Shown piece by piece: positions 45,080 through 55,783 of a stretch of DNA of 64,000 bases (position 1 is its first letter; each line of letters starts with the position of its first letter). The stretch is from positions 1 to 64,000 of the forward strand of contig JAJOZX010009088.1 of NCBI GenBank assembly GCA_023014485.1. Direction: 5' to 3'. The DNA is from Bathynomus jamesi. Lineage: Eukaryota; Arthropoda; Malacostraca; Isopoda; Cirolanidae. The notes under the pieces were generated by a model that worked only from the letters and a program-made list of their open reading frames with translations, was not told the origin of the DNA and did not search any database. Made by a program: the position numbers and the translations under genes.

Positions 45080-48000
45080 AAATTGTGGGTCCCCACAGTC
45101 AGTTGGGGTGGATGGTTCCTCATCTTCCAAGCACACTAGATCCTTCAACGAGTCAAAGTTAACGACTCGTCGGTTCGCATGGTTAAGCGTGATACCCTTA
45201 GCCTTCACGATATATTTCATATCCTCCCACCCTCACCCGTACCCCATACGTTTTTGGCCCTGTTGATACAAATGAGTCAGCGTATGCACCATCACCATAC
45301 TCATCCTTGATCTCGTCAGTTAACTCTCCGAGGAATTCCCCAATAGGAGGCATGTATTCACCCTCCCTCTCTGTGAATATTACGCTATCTGTGTCAGCGT
45401 ACAGCACCCTCCGCCCAAGAGAGTGCAGTAGTCCCCAAAGCTTGATGCGGGCGTAGGCCGTTGTGAAGCTGGCTACAGGTATGTTTGTAACCCGTGAGGT
45501 ATCTGTGGCCAGTTCGGTGATGTTACTTTATTATGTAAGTATACCTACATTCACGATCTCCATAACCTCTTTATCGGGAGCGTTGGCATAATCCCAGACT
45601 TCACTATAACTTTGTGCCAAATGAACGTTCCCTTTGCCAGTATTCTGTGCAAATTTTCCCAAAGACTGTTTAGACACAACTTTGCACTAAAGCGCTTGCC
45701 AGGATTCTTAACAATTTGGGAACGGTCAAGCTGTATACCTTCACGGGCACGGTAACGCTGAATATAAGCCGTTTTTTCATCTTCGGTATCAACTCCTCGC
45801 GGATACCCCGATGCTTCTACCTTATCCTTCAAAAAAGCGTTTATATATGGCGTGAAAAGGTTGGGTAGCTTCTGAAACCTCCACACCTCATGTATCTTCA
45901 ATATTCTGTATCCATGGCGAACGGCTAGGTCCAGCTCAGGGCTTGTATATACACCTCTGATCTTACGCTGATTGGTTGTATGATTACAATCCCGTTGTTC
46001 TCCTCTGCGCACTTCACGCACAGGGGAAACATGAGCTTGTGATCTATAACGACGGGTAAGATCGGCATCCATAAATCGCGAAGGGGTGAGCACGTCTATG
46101 AAAGAGTCCAAAGTAGCGCTCACTCAAGTTAGCTGAGAACTCCTCGATGGTTGGCATGGCGGGGCCCACCAGTTTTTCAGGTGCACCTACGGGTACGGAT
46201 TGTTCTTCATCACGTAGGGATATAAAGAACAGAAGTCGTAGTAATGGAGTTTCACGCCCTCCGTAGCGGAAAGTATAGCTTGAATGGATTTGTACGCCCT
46301 CCAACAAGCTATCGCCGCATTTGAGGATCCAACACCATTGAACGTTGATGGCCCTTATTTCTTCACGGTACTGCTCATCGGTTTCCATCCGTGCATCATA
46401 CTCATGCTCCCACACGATCTTGTGAGTGAACTGGGAGCCTATAAGTTGATCGCGGTTACGGGTCCATGCGAGGCTGTCGGCGGGGGATCTTCCATGGAGG
46501 TCCCCTGTGACGGCACACTCAGGGCGCGGGCATCCATGCCACCAGCAGCCGTTAAAGGAGTACACAGTCTTCTCACCAGTGGTTGGATCCTCACTTAGAC
46601 CATCAACCCAAAAAACACGACCATTGACCTTAATGGGTACTTCCCCGTGTTGCGGGCGTGTTTTATGTATACCCCGGTCTGTTGCTGTAGGTGTATGAGC
46701 AGTAAATAGCCTTGTGCCCATAACTGCGGGATTGTTTCTGTGAATGACGGCTAAGGTGTCTTTAGGCATGAAGTTATTCTTGAACACCGTAAAAATAATG
46801 AGGCGATCGTGGTTGCGACTTGCAGCGGATCGCATTTGAAACGGGCTATGTACATCCTTCTAAAGGCCTGGAAACATACTCTAAGCACGCGCACATCATT
46901 CACGCAATAACGCTCACATTCATCAGCTATATTGTATGGACTAGTTTCATTAAAACTGTTGTAGCGGTCAAAATCTTCACGCTCACTATCACTCATGTTG
47001 GTGTAGTTAAAGTAATGTTTGGGTGGAGGTAGTCCTACGTAATTTAAAGTTTCGTTAGTGAGGAATGTGTAAGGGAAATACCCTTTTGAAACTTCGCGGC
47101 TACGCCATGACCTTGGGTAGCTTGGCTAATTTACAAGGTGTGAATAATGTATCTTTAAACTGAACATTACCTCTTATCTGCATTTGTATAGTTTGTTCCC
47201 TTTTCAAGGGGTCGCCTGTAAATATCTCAGATGACTCGTGTTCAAGCAATCCTTATAAAGGAACTGTGTGTCAAATTTTGCCCGTTATGGGCAAGAATAT
47301 ACACAGTCATTTTTTTAACTTGTCCGCTAATTTGACAATATAGGATACAAAGAGTTTCACAGGGCTGTCGTGTGCATCGTTTTAAAAACGTTTGTCCGTT
47401 TACCACATTTGTGACACTCATCACACTCGATCTCCATGCACTCATCAGATAGTCTGGCTTACAGTAAATGTGGAATAACCTCTTTGGTTTCAGCGTTCGT
47501 GTATGTTTCTATATCGTAGTACACGGTTATAAAGGGCTATTTTTAGGCTTAGCATCTTTCATATAACATACATGCTTCACCAGCCGCCTTATATTTTCAT
47601 GACATGTAGAACAGTGAATTTCATCACATTTATGCTTGAAATTCCCCAATTATCCATCATGTGAAACATACCGCACTTACAAATCCTCATTTTCCTGCAA
47701 GTGCCAATTGATTTATGGAGCTCAAAGCATTTATTATTGAAAAATGTACGTCTACACACATTACATTCCCTCTTCTCAGCTTCAACTACACGACTTTTAC
47801 ATTTGGGGCTTTTACACTGCTCATACCATGTAGCATCCTTACAATGTTTCACTATATCATCAGCAAACTCGAGACATCCCTTACACAAATCATGATGCCT
47901 TCCATATTTTCGACTTTTATCATAACTAGCGTAGAGAGTCCTTATATTACGGATGGGAGATACGATGTTCCTGACAATCCTAAAATAAGTAGAGGTCTTG

Positions 48001-49015
48001 TACGATCTCTCACACAGCTTTTAAAAACATACACAGTCCTACGACGATCATCCATTCCAAATACAACTATACGAACATTCATTTCCTGCTCGACCCTTCT
48101 CAGCTCTTCAGGACCCATATTACACTCAAACTCAAGCTTACAATCTGAAGCCAGTTTACGGGCACGCTGCACAACCGTAGGCAGCCAAATTTTTGCGTTG
48201 TATTTAGCACAGTGAACATATGAGCTAAGACTATTGCTATAAAGCCGCAACCACGATCGACGTTTAAATGTTTCTGTAAATAATCGGAGAATTGAAATTA
48301 AGAGTATAAGGTGTGGCACTATGACCCGCAACCCGGAATACTCTGTCAATATCTATCGTGAAGTTGTCCATTTGAAGGCTGTACTACTTTGAGAGGCCTG
48401 CATTATACGACCCAAGATATATTCTATGTCTACAGCCAAGCGTCTGAACGGTATTACTACCCAAAAATCATCTACATCCCCGTCATCTGAACCGAACCTG
48501 AAGGACAACCTCGTCCGGACTTCACGTTCGTCGCGGTTCTGAAGGGCAAACTCCACAATACGTTCAACTACGCGTCGCAGTCCAACACGTTGCTATACAT
48601 GGATCCAGGGTCAACCCTGACCACGTACCGATTTCTAGTCAGGGCAGGGGTGGGGTAGCGGTGCGCACCAACTCGAATGTTATACCTTCCTCCACAGCAC
48701 GAGAAGCTGCTGCTGCTGTGGGAGGAAGTACCCGGAATTGAACAGGAATAAGGGGGTATATTTGAGGAAGGTACTATTGTGGGGGTTGTGTCGTAAGACG
48801 TAGAGGGTTGGGGCTCTATTACTGGGGTCTAACAACCGGCGCAATCCTGGCGCTTTATACCTGACGTGGAGGGTTCTTCATCATGCTTCCGCTTTGAATT
48901 GTCGCGTGCTACAGGTATCGCTGGTGAGGGTTCGTCAGCGGGGATGGATCTGTAGCTACACGGTCATCGGGGCATCTGTAATATCGATGATGGGGGGCTG
49001 TACATCGTCGTCATT
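45080..49015 (-). pseudogene. Polinton DNA polymerase B, multiply frameshifted
   Basis: Segments are in the order expected of Polinton-type family B polymerase. The N-terminal region (about 48.7-47.95 kb) includes RIVVFGMDDRRR. A Cys-rich zinc-binding stretch lies at about 47.9-47.6 kb (CKGC, CKSPKCKS, CNVC, CKCG). The third exonuclease motif is in ERYCVNDVRVLR (about 46.9 kb). Next come the FNGCWWHGCPRP motif (about 46.5 kb), the palm motif KLCLNSLW (about 45.69 kb) just before a frameshift, the catalytic YADTDSV motif (about 45.40 kb), and a C-terminal block with VKAKGITLNHANRR (about 45.17 kb). In intact elements it replicates the genome from a protein primer. At least six frame breaks are present. 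The start is uncertain. Confidence 0.85.
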
Positions 49016-49114
49016 CACGGTTCTGTGGAAGAAGAAAAACAAGAATATAAGGAGCAGCACTTAAATTTTGTTATATTTTGTAAATGACCCACTTAGGGGT
49101 GTGACGTGTTAGAG
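49016..49114. promoter_or_regulatory. Divergent intergenic region of the Polinton
   Basis: The only gap between the minus-strand polymerase unit and the plus-strand virion unit, about 100 bp and AT-rich (TTTTGTTATATTTTGTAAATG). By position it should hold both promoters; no TATA box or initiator can be assigned with confidence. Confidence 0.35.
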
Positions 49115-49747
49115 ATGGAATCTGTAGAAAAATTCAGGTTCACAAGCCCCTCCACGTATTATATCTGGCCCTACAGGATGTGGTAAAACTGTGTTTATGC
49201 TTAAAATCATTAAAGATAAGGGGAGATGTTCTCAAAATTTGTGCATAAAGTAATATGGTGTTATTCGACGTATCAATCAGTGTTCAACGAGTACCAAGAT
49301 GATATTTTGTCCACAAAGGTGTATATGACGTTAATTCGTTAAAGGGAAATGAGCATACAGTCATTGTAATTGACGATCTCATGTTGGAAATGGATAAAAC
49401 GTTTGCCGAGACATTTACAGTGTTCTCCCACCATCTTAACATAAGCGTAATCATATCTATTTTTCAAAAATAGATACATGCGCGATGTGTCGTTAAATAC
49501 CAATATCTAGTCTTATTCGCGCAACGTAGAGAGTGTCACAAATTGGGGATTAGCCAATCAAATGTTCCCGAATCAGCGTAAGGAGTTTTTGGAGGTTTAT
49601 AAAGAAGCCTACAAGTCGGCGTTACGGATATTTGCTTTGTGACCTTCACCCGCGAAACACGTTTAGGGTGCTTCTAAGAACGAATATATTCCCAAACGAG
49701 CTGAAACGGTATATTCCAGAATGACAAATAGGCTGAAAAATACGTGA
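49115..49747 (+). pseudogene. Packaging ATPase (A32/FtsK-HerA type), frameshifted
   Basis: After MESVEKFRFTSPSTY a one-base slip leads to the Walker A motif SGPTGCGKT (about 49168-49195). Walker B (VIVIDDLMLEMD) follows at about 49364-49400. The remaining order (FSHHLNISVI, then LVLFAQRR, then a C-terminal SRMTNRLKNT before TGA at 49745-49747) fits the genome-packaging ATPase of Polintons and adenovirus-like elements, which pumps DNA into the capsid. At about 210 codons it has the normal length, but several frame changes inactivate it. Confidence 0.8.
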
Positions 49748-49789
49748 ATTAATAAAAATCTATCAACGATTGCCCGGGCACTGCAACAG

Positions 49790-50035
49790 ATGTTTGTTAA
49801 AAATATCGACTCCGACTTTTTAAAATGCATCTGTGAAATCTGTCTTAATGTTATAAAATGTAATGTTCCAATGAAACCCTCAGAAGGCTCGCCTACTCGT
49901 TACAAGAACATAATACGTACGCTCGCTCGTAAAAGTCAACGTGGGGAAGAAAAAGTGAGTTATTGTACAAAGAGGGGGACATTCCTCCCCATCTTATTTT
50001 CAGTTTTGGGACCTTTACTGACTAGATTAATATGA
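49790..50035 (+). CDS. Small conserved Polinton protein with hydrophobic GG-x-FLP tail
   Basis: Open for 81 codons from MFVKNIDSDFLKCICE; a further 13 or so codons upstream (NKNLSTIARALQQ) are open but lack an ATG. The order is an N-terminal helix with LKCICEICLNVI, a basic middle (ARKSQRGEEK), and a C-terminal hydrophobic segment (GTFLPILFSVLGPLLTRLI). This layout matches a small protein commonly found in Polintons and adintoviruses, whose tail is thought to act on membranes in the way adenovirus protein VI does. That comparison is inference. The stop overlaps the next start (ATGA at 50032-50035). Confidence 0.6.
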   Translation: MFVKNIDSDFLKCICEICLNVIKCNVPMKPSEGSPTRYKNIIRTLARKSQRGEEKVSYCTKRGTFLPILFSVLGPLLTRLI

Positions 50036-50264
50036 TGAAGAAAGTGGTAGTGATTCCCAGGCGCGACTGCTTCGCATTGTACACATTCCCAACCATAGAG
50101 GGAAGAGTTTGAGCACTACATATGACAAGCCTCATTATGTGAATGTTGCAACTAATCTATTAACCAATATCTCAATACATATAAGAACGATTGAGGGAAA
50201 AAATTTCCCATTCGGTGATGGGAGCTTAACAGTGAAGCTACACTTTCGTCGCATTCAGTTATAA
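50032..50264 (+). pseudogene. Small Polinton protein, frameshifted
   Basis: Begins MMKKVVVIPRRDCFALYTFP and, after internal frame breaks, ends KLHFRRIQL at 50262-50264. Its stop overlaps the next start (TAATG). It would be about 75 residues. Function unknown; position places it among the virion genes. Confidence 0.5.
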
Positions 50265-50663
50265 TGACCCGAAGGCCTTTCACAGTCTATCCAGGGGTGA
50301 GATATCAGTGTGGGAGTGGGCTTGGCTCTATTTTTTCAACCATACTACGCACGGCTGTCCCATTGTTGAAGAAAGGTGCTAGACATCTCGGGAGGAAGGC
50401 GTTAGAAACAGGTTTTAACGCAGTAAAAGACATAATGGGTGGAGCTAAGCCTAAAGAAGCTCTAAAAAAAACATTTAAAACTTACACGGGACGAAATCAT
50501 CAAAGATGCAAAGAGAAAAACGCGTGGTGGCGGAAAGAAGAAGAGGGCTGTCCGGAAGAAGGGGTTACCAACACGTGGCGCTAAACGTAAAAGAACATCA
50601 AAAAAGAAGTGTTCTAAGCGTATGAAACCTATGGCTGATCATTTTTTAACGGATATAAGCTGA
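50264..50663 (+). pseudogene. Basic virion core/minor capsid-like protein, frameshifted
   Basis: MTRRPFTVYPGVRYQCGSGL is followed by a hydrophobic/amphipathic segment (IFSTILRTAVPLLKKGARHL), then GRKALETGFNAVKDIMGG. A frameshift near 50495 leads into a strongly Lys/Arg-rich tail with RGGGKKKRAVRKKG. The composition and order resemble the lysine-rich core proteins (adenovirus pX-like) encoded by adintoviruses and other Polintons, which condense DNA in the particle. Family membership is inferred from composition and synteny with the capsid gene. Confidence 0.6.
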
Positions 50664-50733
50664 AGACACTGCTCTCATGAATCATAAGCTGATTACTACT
50701 TGTCGAGAGAGGTGGCACTATTTCTGTCTCGTC

Positions 50734-51906
50734 ATGGCGTGTTTCATCCATCCGTATAGCTCACAATGTTGTAAATCAGAACTGTCCCTCTTTGATATGC
50801 CCCCTACTCAGATCTCTATTGAGCATAGCGACTTTTTACAATTAACCCATTAAACACAATTAGTTTGCTGAGTGCCCCTATAGAATCCGTGATACCCAGC
50901 TCAGGCCCTTATTTTTTTGAGCTAAACTGCGTATAGCCCATTCTGATGGAACGGACTGCGATGATAGTTACTCTGCATACCCTGAAACCAACTTTCTACA
51001 CTCCATATTCAGCCAGTGTGAGGTGTATTTAAATCATATTAACATTTCGGCAGGAACGGGTTATTATCACCTACGAGCCTATCTGGAAAATGTCCTCAAC
51101 TTTTCAAAAGAAGCAAAGGATACCTTTTCAACTGCCGAGGCTATTATCAGACTAAAGACGAAAGTGGTATAAAGGATAAATTTAAAAATTGTAAAAAAGA
51201 TGTACGAGTGTTTTGGACGTCTGTATACAGACTTCACATTCCAGGAGAAACTGCTTATGAATGGGGTAGATATGAAGTTAAAGCTCACCCGCACGAATCC
51301 TGAGATCTGCATAAATCTGGGACGTCATCAAGAAGAGGGCGCAAAGCCCGTTGTGATTCACATCATGGAAACATATCTGCGCGTACGGCGAGTGAAATTA
51401 AGTTCCCCGAAATATGTAGAAATTGAAAAAAATTTAATACACGCAACAGTAAAATATCCAATTAACAGAGTACAGATCAAACTATACACGGTGCCAGCCG
51501 GGTTGCCTCGAAGCAGCTAGAAAACGTGGCTCTGGGAGTTCTACCTAAAAGGATATAAATTGGAATGCAGGATCACGCTTCAACGAATGGAAAATATAAA
51601 AAGAGTGCCTTTAAATTCGAGAATTTCGGCCTTAAAAATATAACTCTATACGTAAATGGCGTTGCATTGGGCGGGACTATGGTTACGGACTACTCCTCAG
51701 ACGCTGTGTTCTCGCTCTGCGCGAGAGCTTATAGCACTCTGGCCCATATTGCCGGTGGCTGTGACGAGCTTGGGTTTGGTGTAACGCAGAAAGAATTTGT
51801 CGATCAATTTAACCTTTACCCATTTGTTATTACCCCCGACTTATCTGCTAGTGTAAATAAACACAGTCAGATTGGAGTTCGCCGACCCTATAGACCTGCC
51901 TATTAG
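50734..51906 (+). pseudogene. Polinton major capsid protein (F54H12.2-like), degenerate
   Basis: The start is placed at MACFIHPYSSQ because relatives begin with a similar short Met-x-Phe-x-His segment followed by CxKSELxLFxxPPTQ, seen here as CKSELSLFDMPPTQISIE. After several breaks the central part is open (51200-51520: LYTDFTFQEKLLMNGVD, KYPINRVQIKLYTVPAG). After a frame change the C-terminal part is open (51565-51906: AFKFENFGLKNITLYVNG to VNKHSQIGVRRPYRP). In the family this forms the double jelly-roll capsomer. It would be about 390 residues if intact; at least three frame breaks are present. Confidence 0.75.
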
Positions 51907-51980
51907 TGTACTAGTATATCTCGAATCACAAGTTCTAATAGAGCTCGACCGTTTCAGGAACGTTGTCACGGACTTTTAAA

Positions 51981-52430
51981 ATGGACGCGAATACACTCCA
52001 GAGAGGAATAAAGAGTGACCGAGTCACACGCTCCAAATTTATCGGTGTGTTTGCGAAGAATGAAGCATTGAAATTGCCAACTATGAGAGATTGGTGTAGT
52101 CTTATCGTCAATACGGACATTGTGGGGAGTGAGGGGATTCATTGGTTTGCAATCTATTTTAAAAACAGGGAAAGAATGTACTATTTTGATTCACTCGGCA
52201 TTTAGCCCTGGAGTGACCCTGTGGTTGTACAATTTATCGGACAGCTACATGTCCCTGAAATTGTCTGGAATCCTTGCCGTTTCCAAGGATATTTTAGTAA
52301 TACTTGTGGCATGTACTGTCTTCATTTCTCCGGCACATGTCACTTGGGAAGGGATTTATAAATTTTTTAAAATTATTCGATTTGTGCGACACTGAGACGA
52401 ATGATGAATTGGTATGCAGACGGATAAAAA
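51981..52430 (+). pseudogene. Adenain-like cysteine protease, frameshifted
   Basis: Begins MDANTLQRGIKSDRVTRSKF. The catalytic His lies in GIHWFAIYF (about 52135-52160) and the Asp/Glu region in YFDSLG. After a frameshift near 52203 the Gln and Cys lie in CRFQGYFSNTCGMYC, which has the Q...S-x-x-C-G spacing of adenovirus-type (C5) proteases. A second slip near 52350 precedes the tail with LCDTETNDELV. In related viruses the enzyme cleaves capsid and core precursors during maturation. All catalytic residues are still visible despite the frame breaks. Confidence 0.8.
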
Positions 52431-52455
52431 AAGGTTCCCATTTGTACACACTCGT

Positions 52456-52548
52456 TGCACTGTGTAAAGTTTTACGTGTGTGTATATAATTGTAACTATA
52501 TTGTGTAAAGTTTTACGTGTGTATGTATATATAATTATAACTGTAAAA
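52456..52548. repeat. Two tandem ~45-bp units
   Basis: TGTGTAAAGTTTTACGTGTG followed by TATATAATT and TAACT occurs twice in succession with one small indel. Confidence 0.85.
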
Positions 52549-52549
52549 T

Positions 52550-53045
52550 GTCTCCGTTAATGTTAGTCTTATTTAATGAACGCTAGTTCTGTAAGCCGAA
52601 TTGTACTAAAACACGCTTTCTACCATTTAATGAATTGAATGAAAATACAGTGTGTTTTGTTCTTAACCATAAAAAAACTACATTAGTTCCTTGATGACCT
52701 GGCATTCGTTGGACCGGATGTGAACCAATACCTCGACCTCGGTATTCAGGTCACTGGGTTGGCTGCACGGTAAAGCCTCCAAATCGTCGTCATTTATTTG
52801 CCTTTCATCAAAGCTGTCCGCGAAAAGTATCTATAACACGATCAAGTTCCGTATCGGTCCTTTAAGGAGAAATTAACATGAATAGTTCATACTGAATCTT
52901 TTTTAATTAAAGTAAATTTTTTCATAAATCGAACTGTATTCAGAAATCCTAGCTCAGTACTAATGCAAACTATTCTATAATTGAGGATAGTAGCTAATGA
53001 AACATTTACGATAAAATGTGAGGAGTAGAAATGTATTATTACAAC
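52550..53045. other. No gene recognised
   Basis: AT-rich flank of the Polinton. No integrase-like motif (HHCC or D,D35E) was seen on either strand. Confidence 0.5.
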
Positions 53046-53085
53046 CACACCATATATATGTGTGTGTGTGTGTATATATATATAG

Positions 53086-53161
53086 AGGCGGGGCCACCAG
53101 CTTGACCGTGTGAAGAGAGACCAACGCACGAAACAACATAAGGTTCATAAGGTAAGGTAAG

Positions 53162-53165
<4 letters not shown>
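53086..53165 (+). mobile_element. Short 3' fragment of the LINE family
   Basis: GAGGCGGGGCCACCAGCTTG to AACATAAGGTTCATAAGGTAAGGTAAGGTG aligns with the last 80 or so bases of C1-C3. (TA)n lies directly on both sides. Confidence 0.7.
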
Positions 53166-53217
<52 letters not shown>

Positions 53218-53295
53218 GCCGAAATAACCACGAAGGCGACACAGAATGAATAATAATTAAGAATTTATTGTTTTTTACCAAAATACACACAGAGG

Positions 53296-53340
<45 letters not shown>
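53166..53340. repeat. (TA)n microsatellites with short spacer
   Basis: Two long TA arrays (53166-53218 and 53300-53340) separated by about 80 bp of unique sequence. Confidence 0.95.
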
Positions 53341-53341
<1 letters not shown>

Positions 53342-53394
53342 GAGAGAGAGGAGCTGGAAGGCGTTACAAGTACACTAATTTACAGCTCAAAAGG

Positions 53395-54060
53395 AAGATT
53401 ATCTGGGTGTACTACGCATCATCATCCAGCACCGGGTAACGAGCCCGGGACCGGGTTGTTACTTTTGAGCCCAGTTAGGATATCTGCTTTATGATTATTA
53501 TTTGGCCCGTGTGCTCTAATCGGCATTTTCTCTTATTGTAATTCTCTCTTCCCATATATATATATATATATATATATATATGGGAAGAGAGAATTACAAT
53601 AAGAGAAAATGCCGATTAGGGCACACGGGCCAAATAATAATCATAAAGCAGATATCCTAACTGGGCTCAAAAGTAACAACCCGGTCCCATATATATATAT
53701 ATATATTATATATTATATATATATATATATATAATATATATGGGAAGAGAGAATTACAATAAGAGAAAATGCCGATTAGGGCACACGGGCCAAATAATAA
53801 TCATAAAGCAGATATCCTAACTGGGCTCAAAAGTAAGATTAGCTGGATGTGCTACGCATCATCTGCCAGCACCGGGTAACGAGCCCGGGACCGGTTGTTA
53901 GCATAAAATGTCGATTATGGTGCAGGGATCAAATAATAATCACAAAGCAGATATCCTGACAGGTTTCAAAAGTAAGATTAACTGGATGTGCTACGCATCA
54001 TCTGCCTGCACCGGGTCTCGAACCCGGAACCGCAGGCAAATCTTAAAAGTTTTGGTAATT
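53395..54060. repeat. Composite of inverted and direct copies of one repeat
   Basis: One unit (GGGAAGAGAGAATTACAATA, AGAGAAAATGCCGATTA, AAAGCAGATATCCTAACTGG, then AGATTAGCTGGATGTGCTAC and a tRNA T-arm-like ACCGGGT..CGAACCCGG) appears inverted at 53395-53558, directly at 53580-53688, directly at 53740-53897, and as a diverged copy at 53898-54035. (TA)n arrays sit at two of the junctions. The T-arm-like block suggests a tRNA-derived SINE. Confidence 0.75.
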
Positions 54061-54869
54061 CTAAAATCCTACCTGTAGAACTTTCTATAAATTTTTAAGT
54101 TATCAGAAACAAGCGTGTAATAAAATTTCACTTTCAAATAATAAAATTCACTGTCTAAATGACGTTATCAGGAAGGAAGATTAGCTGGGTGTGCTACGCA
54201 ACGTCTGCCTCCCTAGGCTTCGTTTCATTACGGCTTTTTATAAATTATAACACTTGCACTGAATGAAACGTTAAGCCTTCCGCTTAAATCACAAACTAGT
54301 TTTTCAAAACGCATTTATTATGGCTTTTTATAAATTAACTAACACAGGCACTGAATGAATCGAAGTATAAAGCCCGATTCACAAATTAAATTAATTATTT
54401 ACAGTTCAAGGCCGTCTTCATCGCTGTTTCTTTCTCACTGTCACAAATTTCTGCAATGCTTTGTTTTGAAAGTAGGGCGTTCCGGTCTGCCGCTGCGAAA
54501 AGATGAAGTGTAAACAGCGCTGCAGCATCTCCACCTTCAAACAACTGCGGGTAGCCGTAAAGGGTTTGTGATTTTGACTCATGGTGATATCTGTCGTTAC
54601 TCGCTGATAAATACAAATGTTGTGGATTCCAGATGAAAAGACCCGCTTTTATATACACTATCCTAATTGTAAACACCCACAATAGCCGAATCACGAGTTT
54701 CCTAGTGGCCGTCGGTGAAATTTGGGTGGAGCATAACGTGTAAGCGTGGATGCCCACCAACCAGAGGTCCTGGCGATCCTCCCACTGGGGTGTAATTGGC
54801 TGATCCGTGAATTCTGGGGGGTGTCAGATATAACTTACCCATTCCATAGATTTCTTCCAGAAATGATTC

Positions 54870-54870
<1 letters not shown>
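54060..54870. other. No confident gene
   Basis: Holds further partial copies of the AGATTAGCTGGGTGTGCTAC repeat (about 54178) and two copies of ACGGCTTTTTATAAATTA. A 121-codon minus-strand frame (54395-54760) has balanced composition but no recognisable family, so it is left uncalled. Confidence 0.45.

Positions 54871-54871
<1 letters not shown>

Positions 54872-54938
<67 letters not shown>
54872..54938. repeat. (GA)n microsatellite
   Basis: About 33 uninterrupted GA units. Confidence 0.98.
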
Positions 54939-54939
<1 letters not shown>

Positions 54940-54959
54940 GCTTTGTTTGGAAAATAAAA

Positions 54960-55205
54960 CTTTATATGAAGGATTTACAACCATCTAAAACTGAAAATAA
55001 TTGAAAAAAATAAATTTGGAAATCGGGGACAGATCGCATTGGTTTAAAGTTTATGGTGTCGAGAGATTGGCGTGTAATAAATATCCATTTTATCATTGTG
55101 GAGCGAATGTATGTTAAATATCTGTTTTATTACCTTGCCTGTGGTGCATTATATGAGGGATTTAGCGAGATTGGAAGATAAATTTGGAAATCGGGGCAGT
55201 CCTTC

Positions 55206-55254
<49 letters not shown>

Positions 55255-55475
55255 GGAATTTACAACCATCTAGAACTGAAGATAAATTAAAATTGAATTG
55301 TGGAGGGGTTATGGAGAGAATGGCCGTATCATAAACTTCTGTTTTATTACCTTACCTGTGGTATATATATATATATATATATATATATGGGTACTTAGCG
55401 AGATTGGAAGATAAATTTGGAAATCGGAGCAATTCGCATCGGTTTAAAGTTTATGGGGGTTTAGAAGTAAAATTC
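54960..55475. repeat. Diverged tandem repeats with internal (TA)n arrays
   Basis: Three imperfect copies share GATTTACAACCATCTA, GAAGATAAATTTGGAAATCGG, CGCATCGGTTTAAAGTTTATG and TTTTATTACCTTACCTGTGG. (TA)n arrays at 55205-55250 and 55359-55388 interrupt the second and third copies. Confidence 0.7.
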
Positions 55476-55775
55476 CGTGAACAAGTTTTGTTTTAGATAT
55501 GCGTTTTAAGATTTTTCATTAATTTCACTGGTATGCATATGAAATTTTTTTGTCTGCTGTGAAGGTTTTTTCAACTCATTATATAATTCGACCATGCTGA
55601 ATTCGAAAATGACATTGGTTTTCCTCAATCAGGTCAGGTTTTTTCTCTATTGGCCATTTATTATAAGTCCAATTTTATCCCCAAATTTATTGATTTTTTT
55701 AGCTTAAACACTGTAGATACGAGTAATATTATAAGAACACTCGTGAAAAATGAAAACATTGTGTGAATAAATACT

Positions 55776-55783
55776 TTTATTCA
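55776..55783 (-). terminator. Polyadenylation signal overlapping the stop codon
   Basis: The minus strand reads TGAATAAAA: the stop TGA and the AATAAA hexamer share two bases. Confidence 0.6.

Larger units (their letters stand above)
42846..52430. mobile_element. Degenerate Maverick/Polinton (adintovirus-like) element
   Basis: The gene set is diagnostic: a protein-primed-type DNA polymerase B on the minus strand and, divergently on the plus strand, a packaging ATPase, a small membrane-active-type protein, a small protein, a basic core-like protein, a major capsid protein and an adenain-like cysteine protease. Most genes carry frameshifts or stops. The visible span is about 9.6 kb, shorter than the 15-20 kb usual for complete Polintons. 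No retroviral-type integrase and no terminal inverted repeats were found, so the ends given are those of the recognised coding region. These elements are double-stranded DNA transposons that can also behave as viruses. Confidence 0.85.

Noticed and set aside
54395..54760. 121-codon minus-strand frame
   Set aside because: Balanced composition, but no family, splice or signal evidence. Left as unknown and not called a gene.
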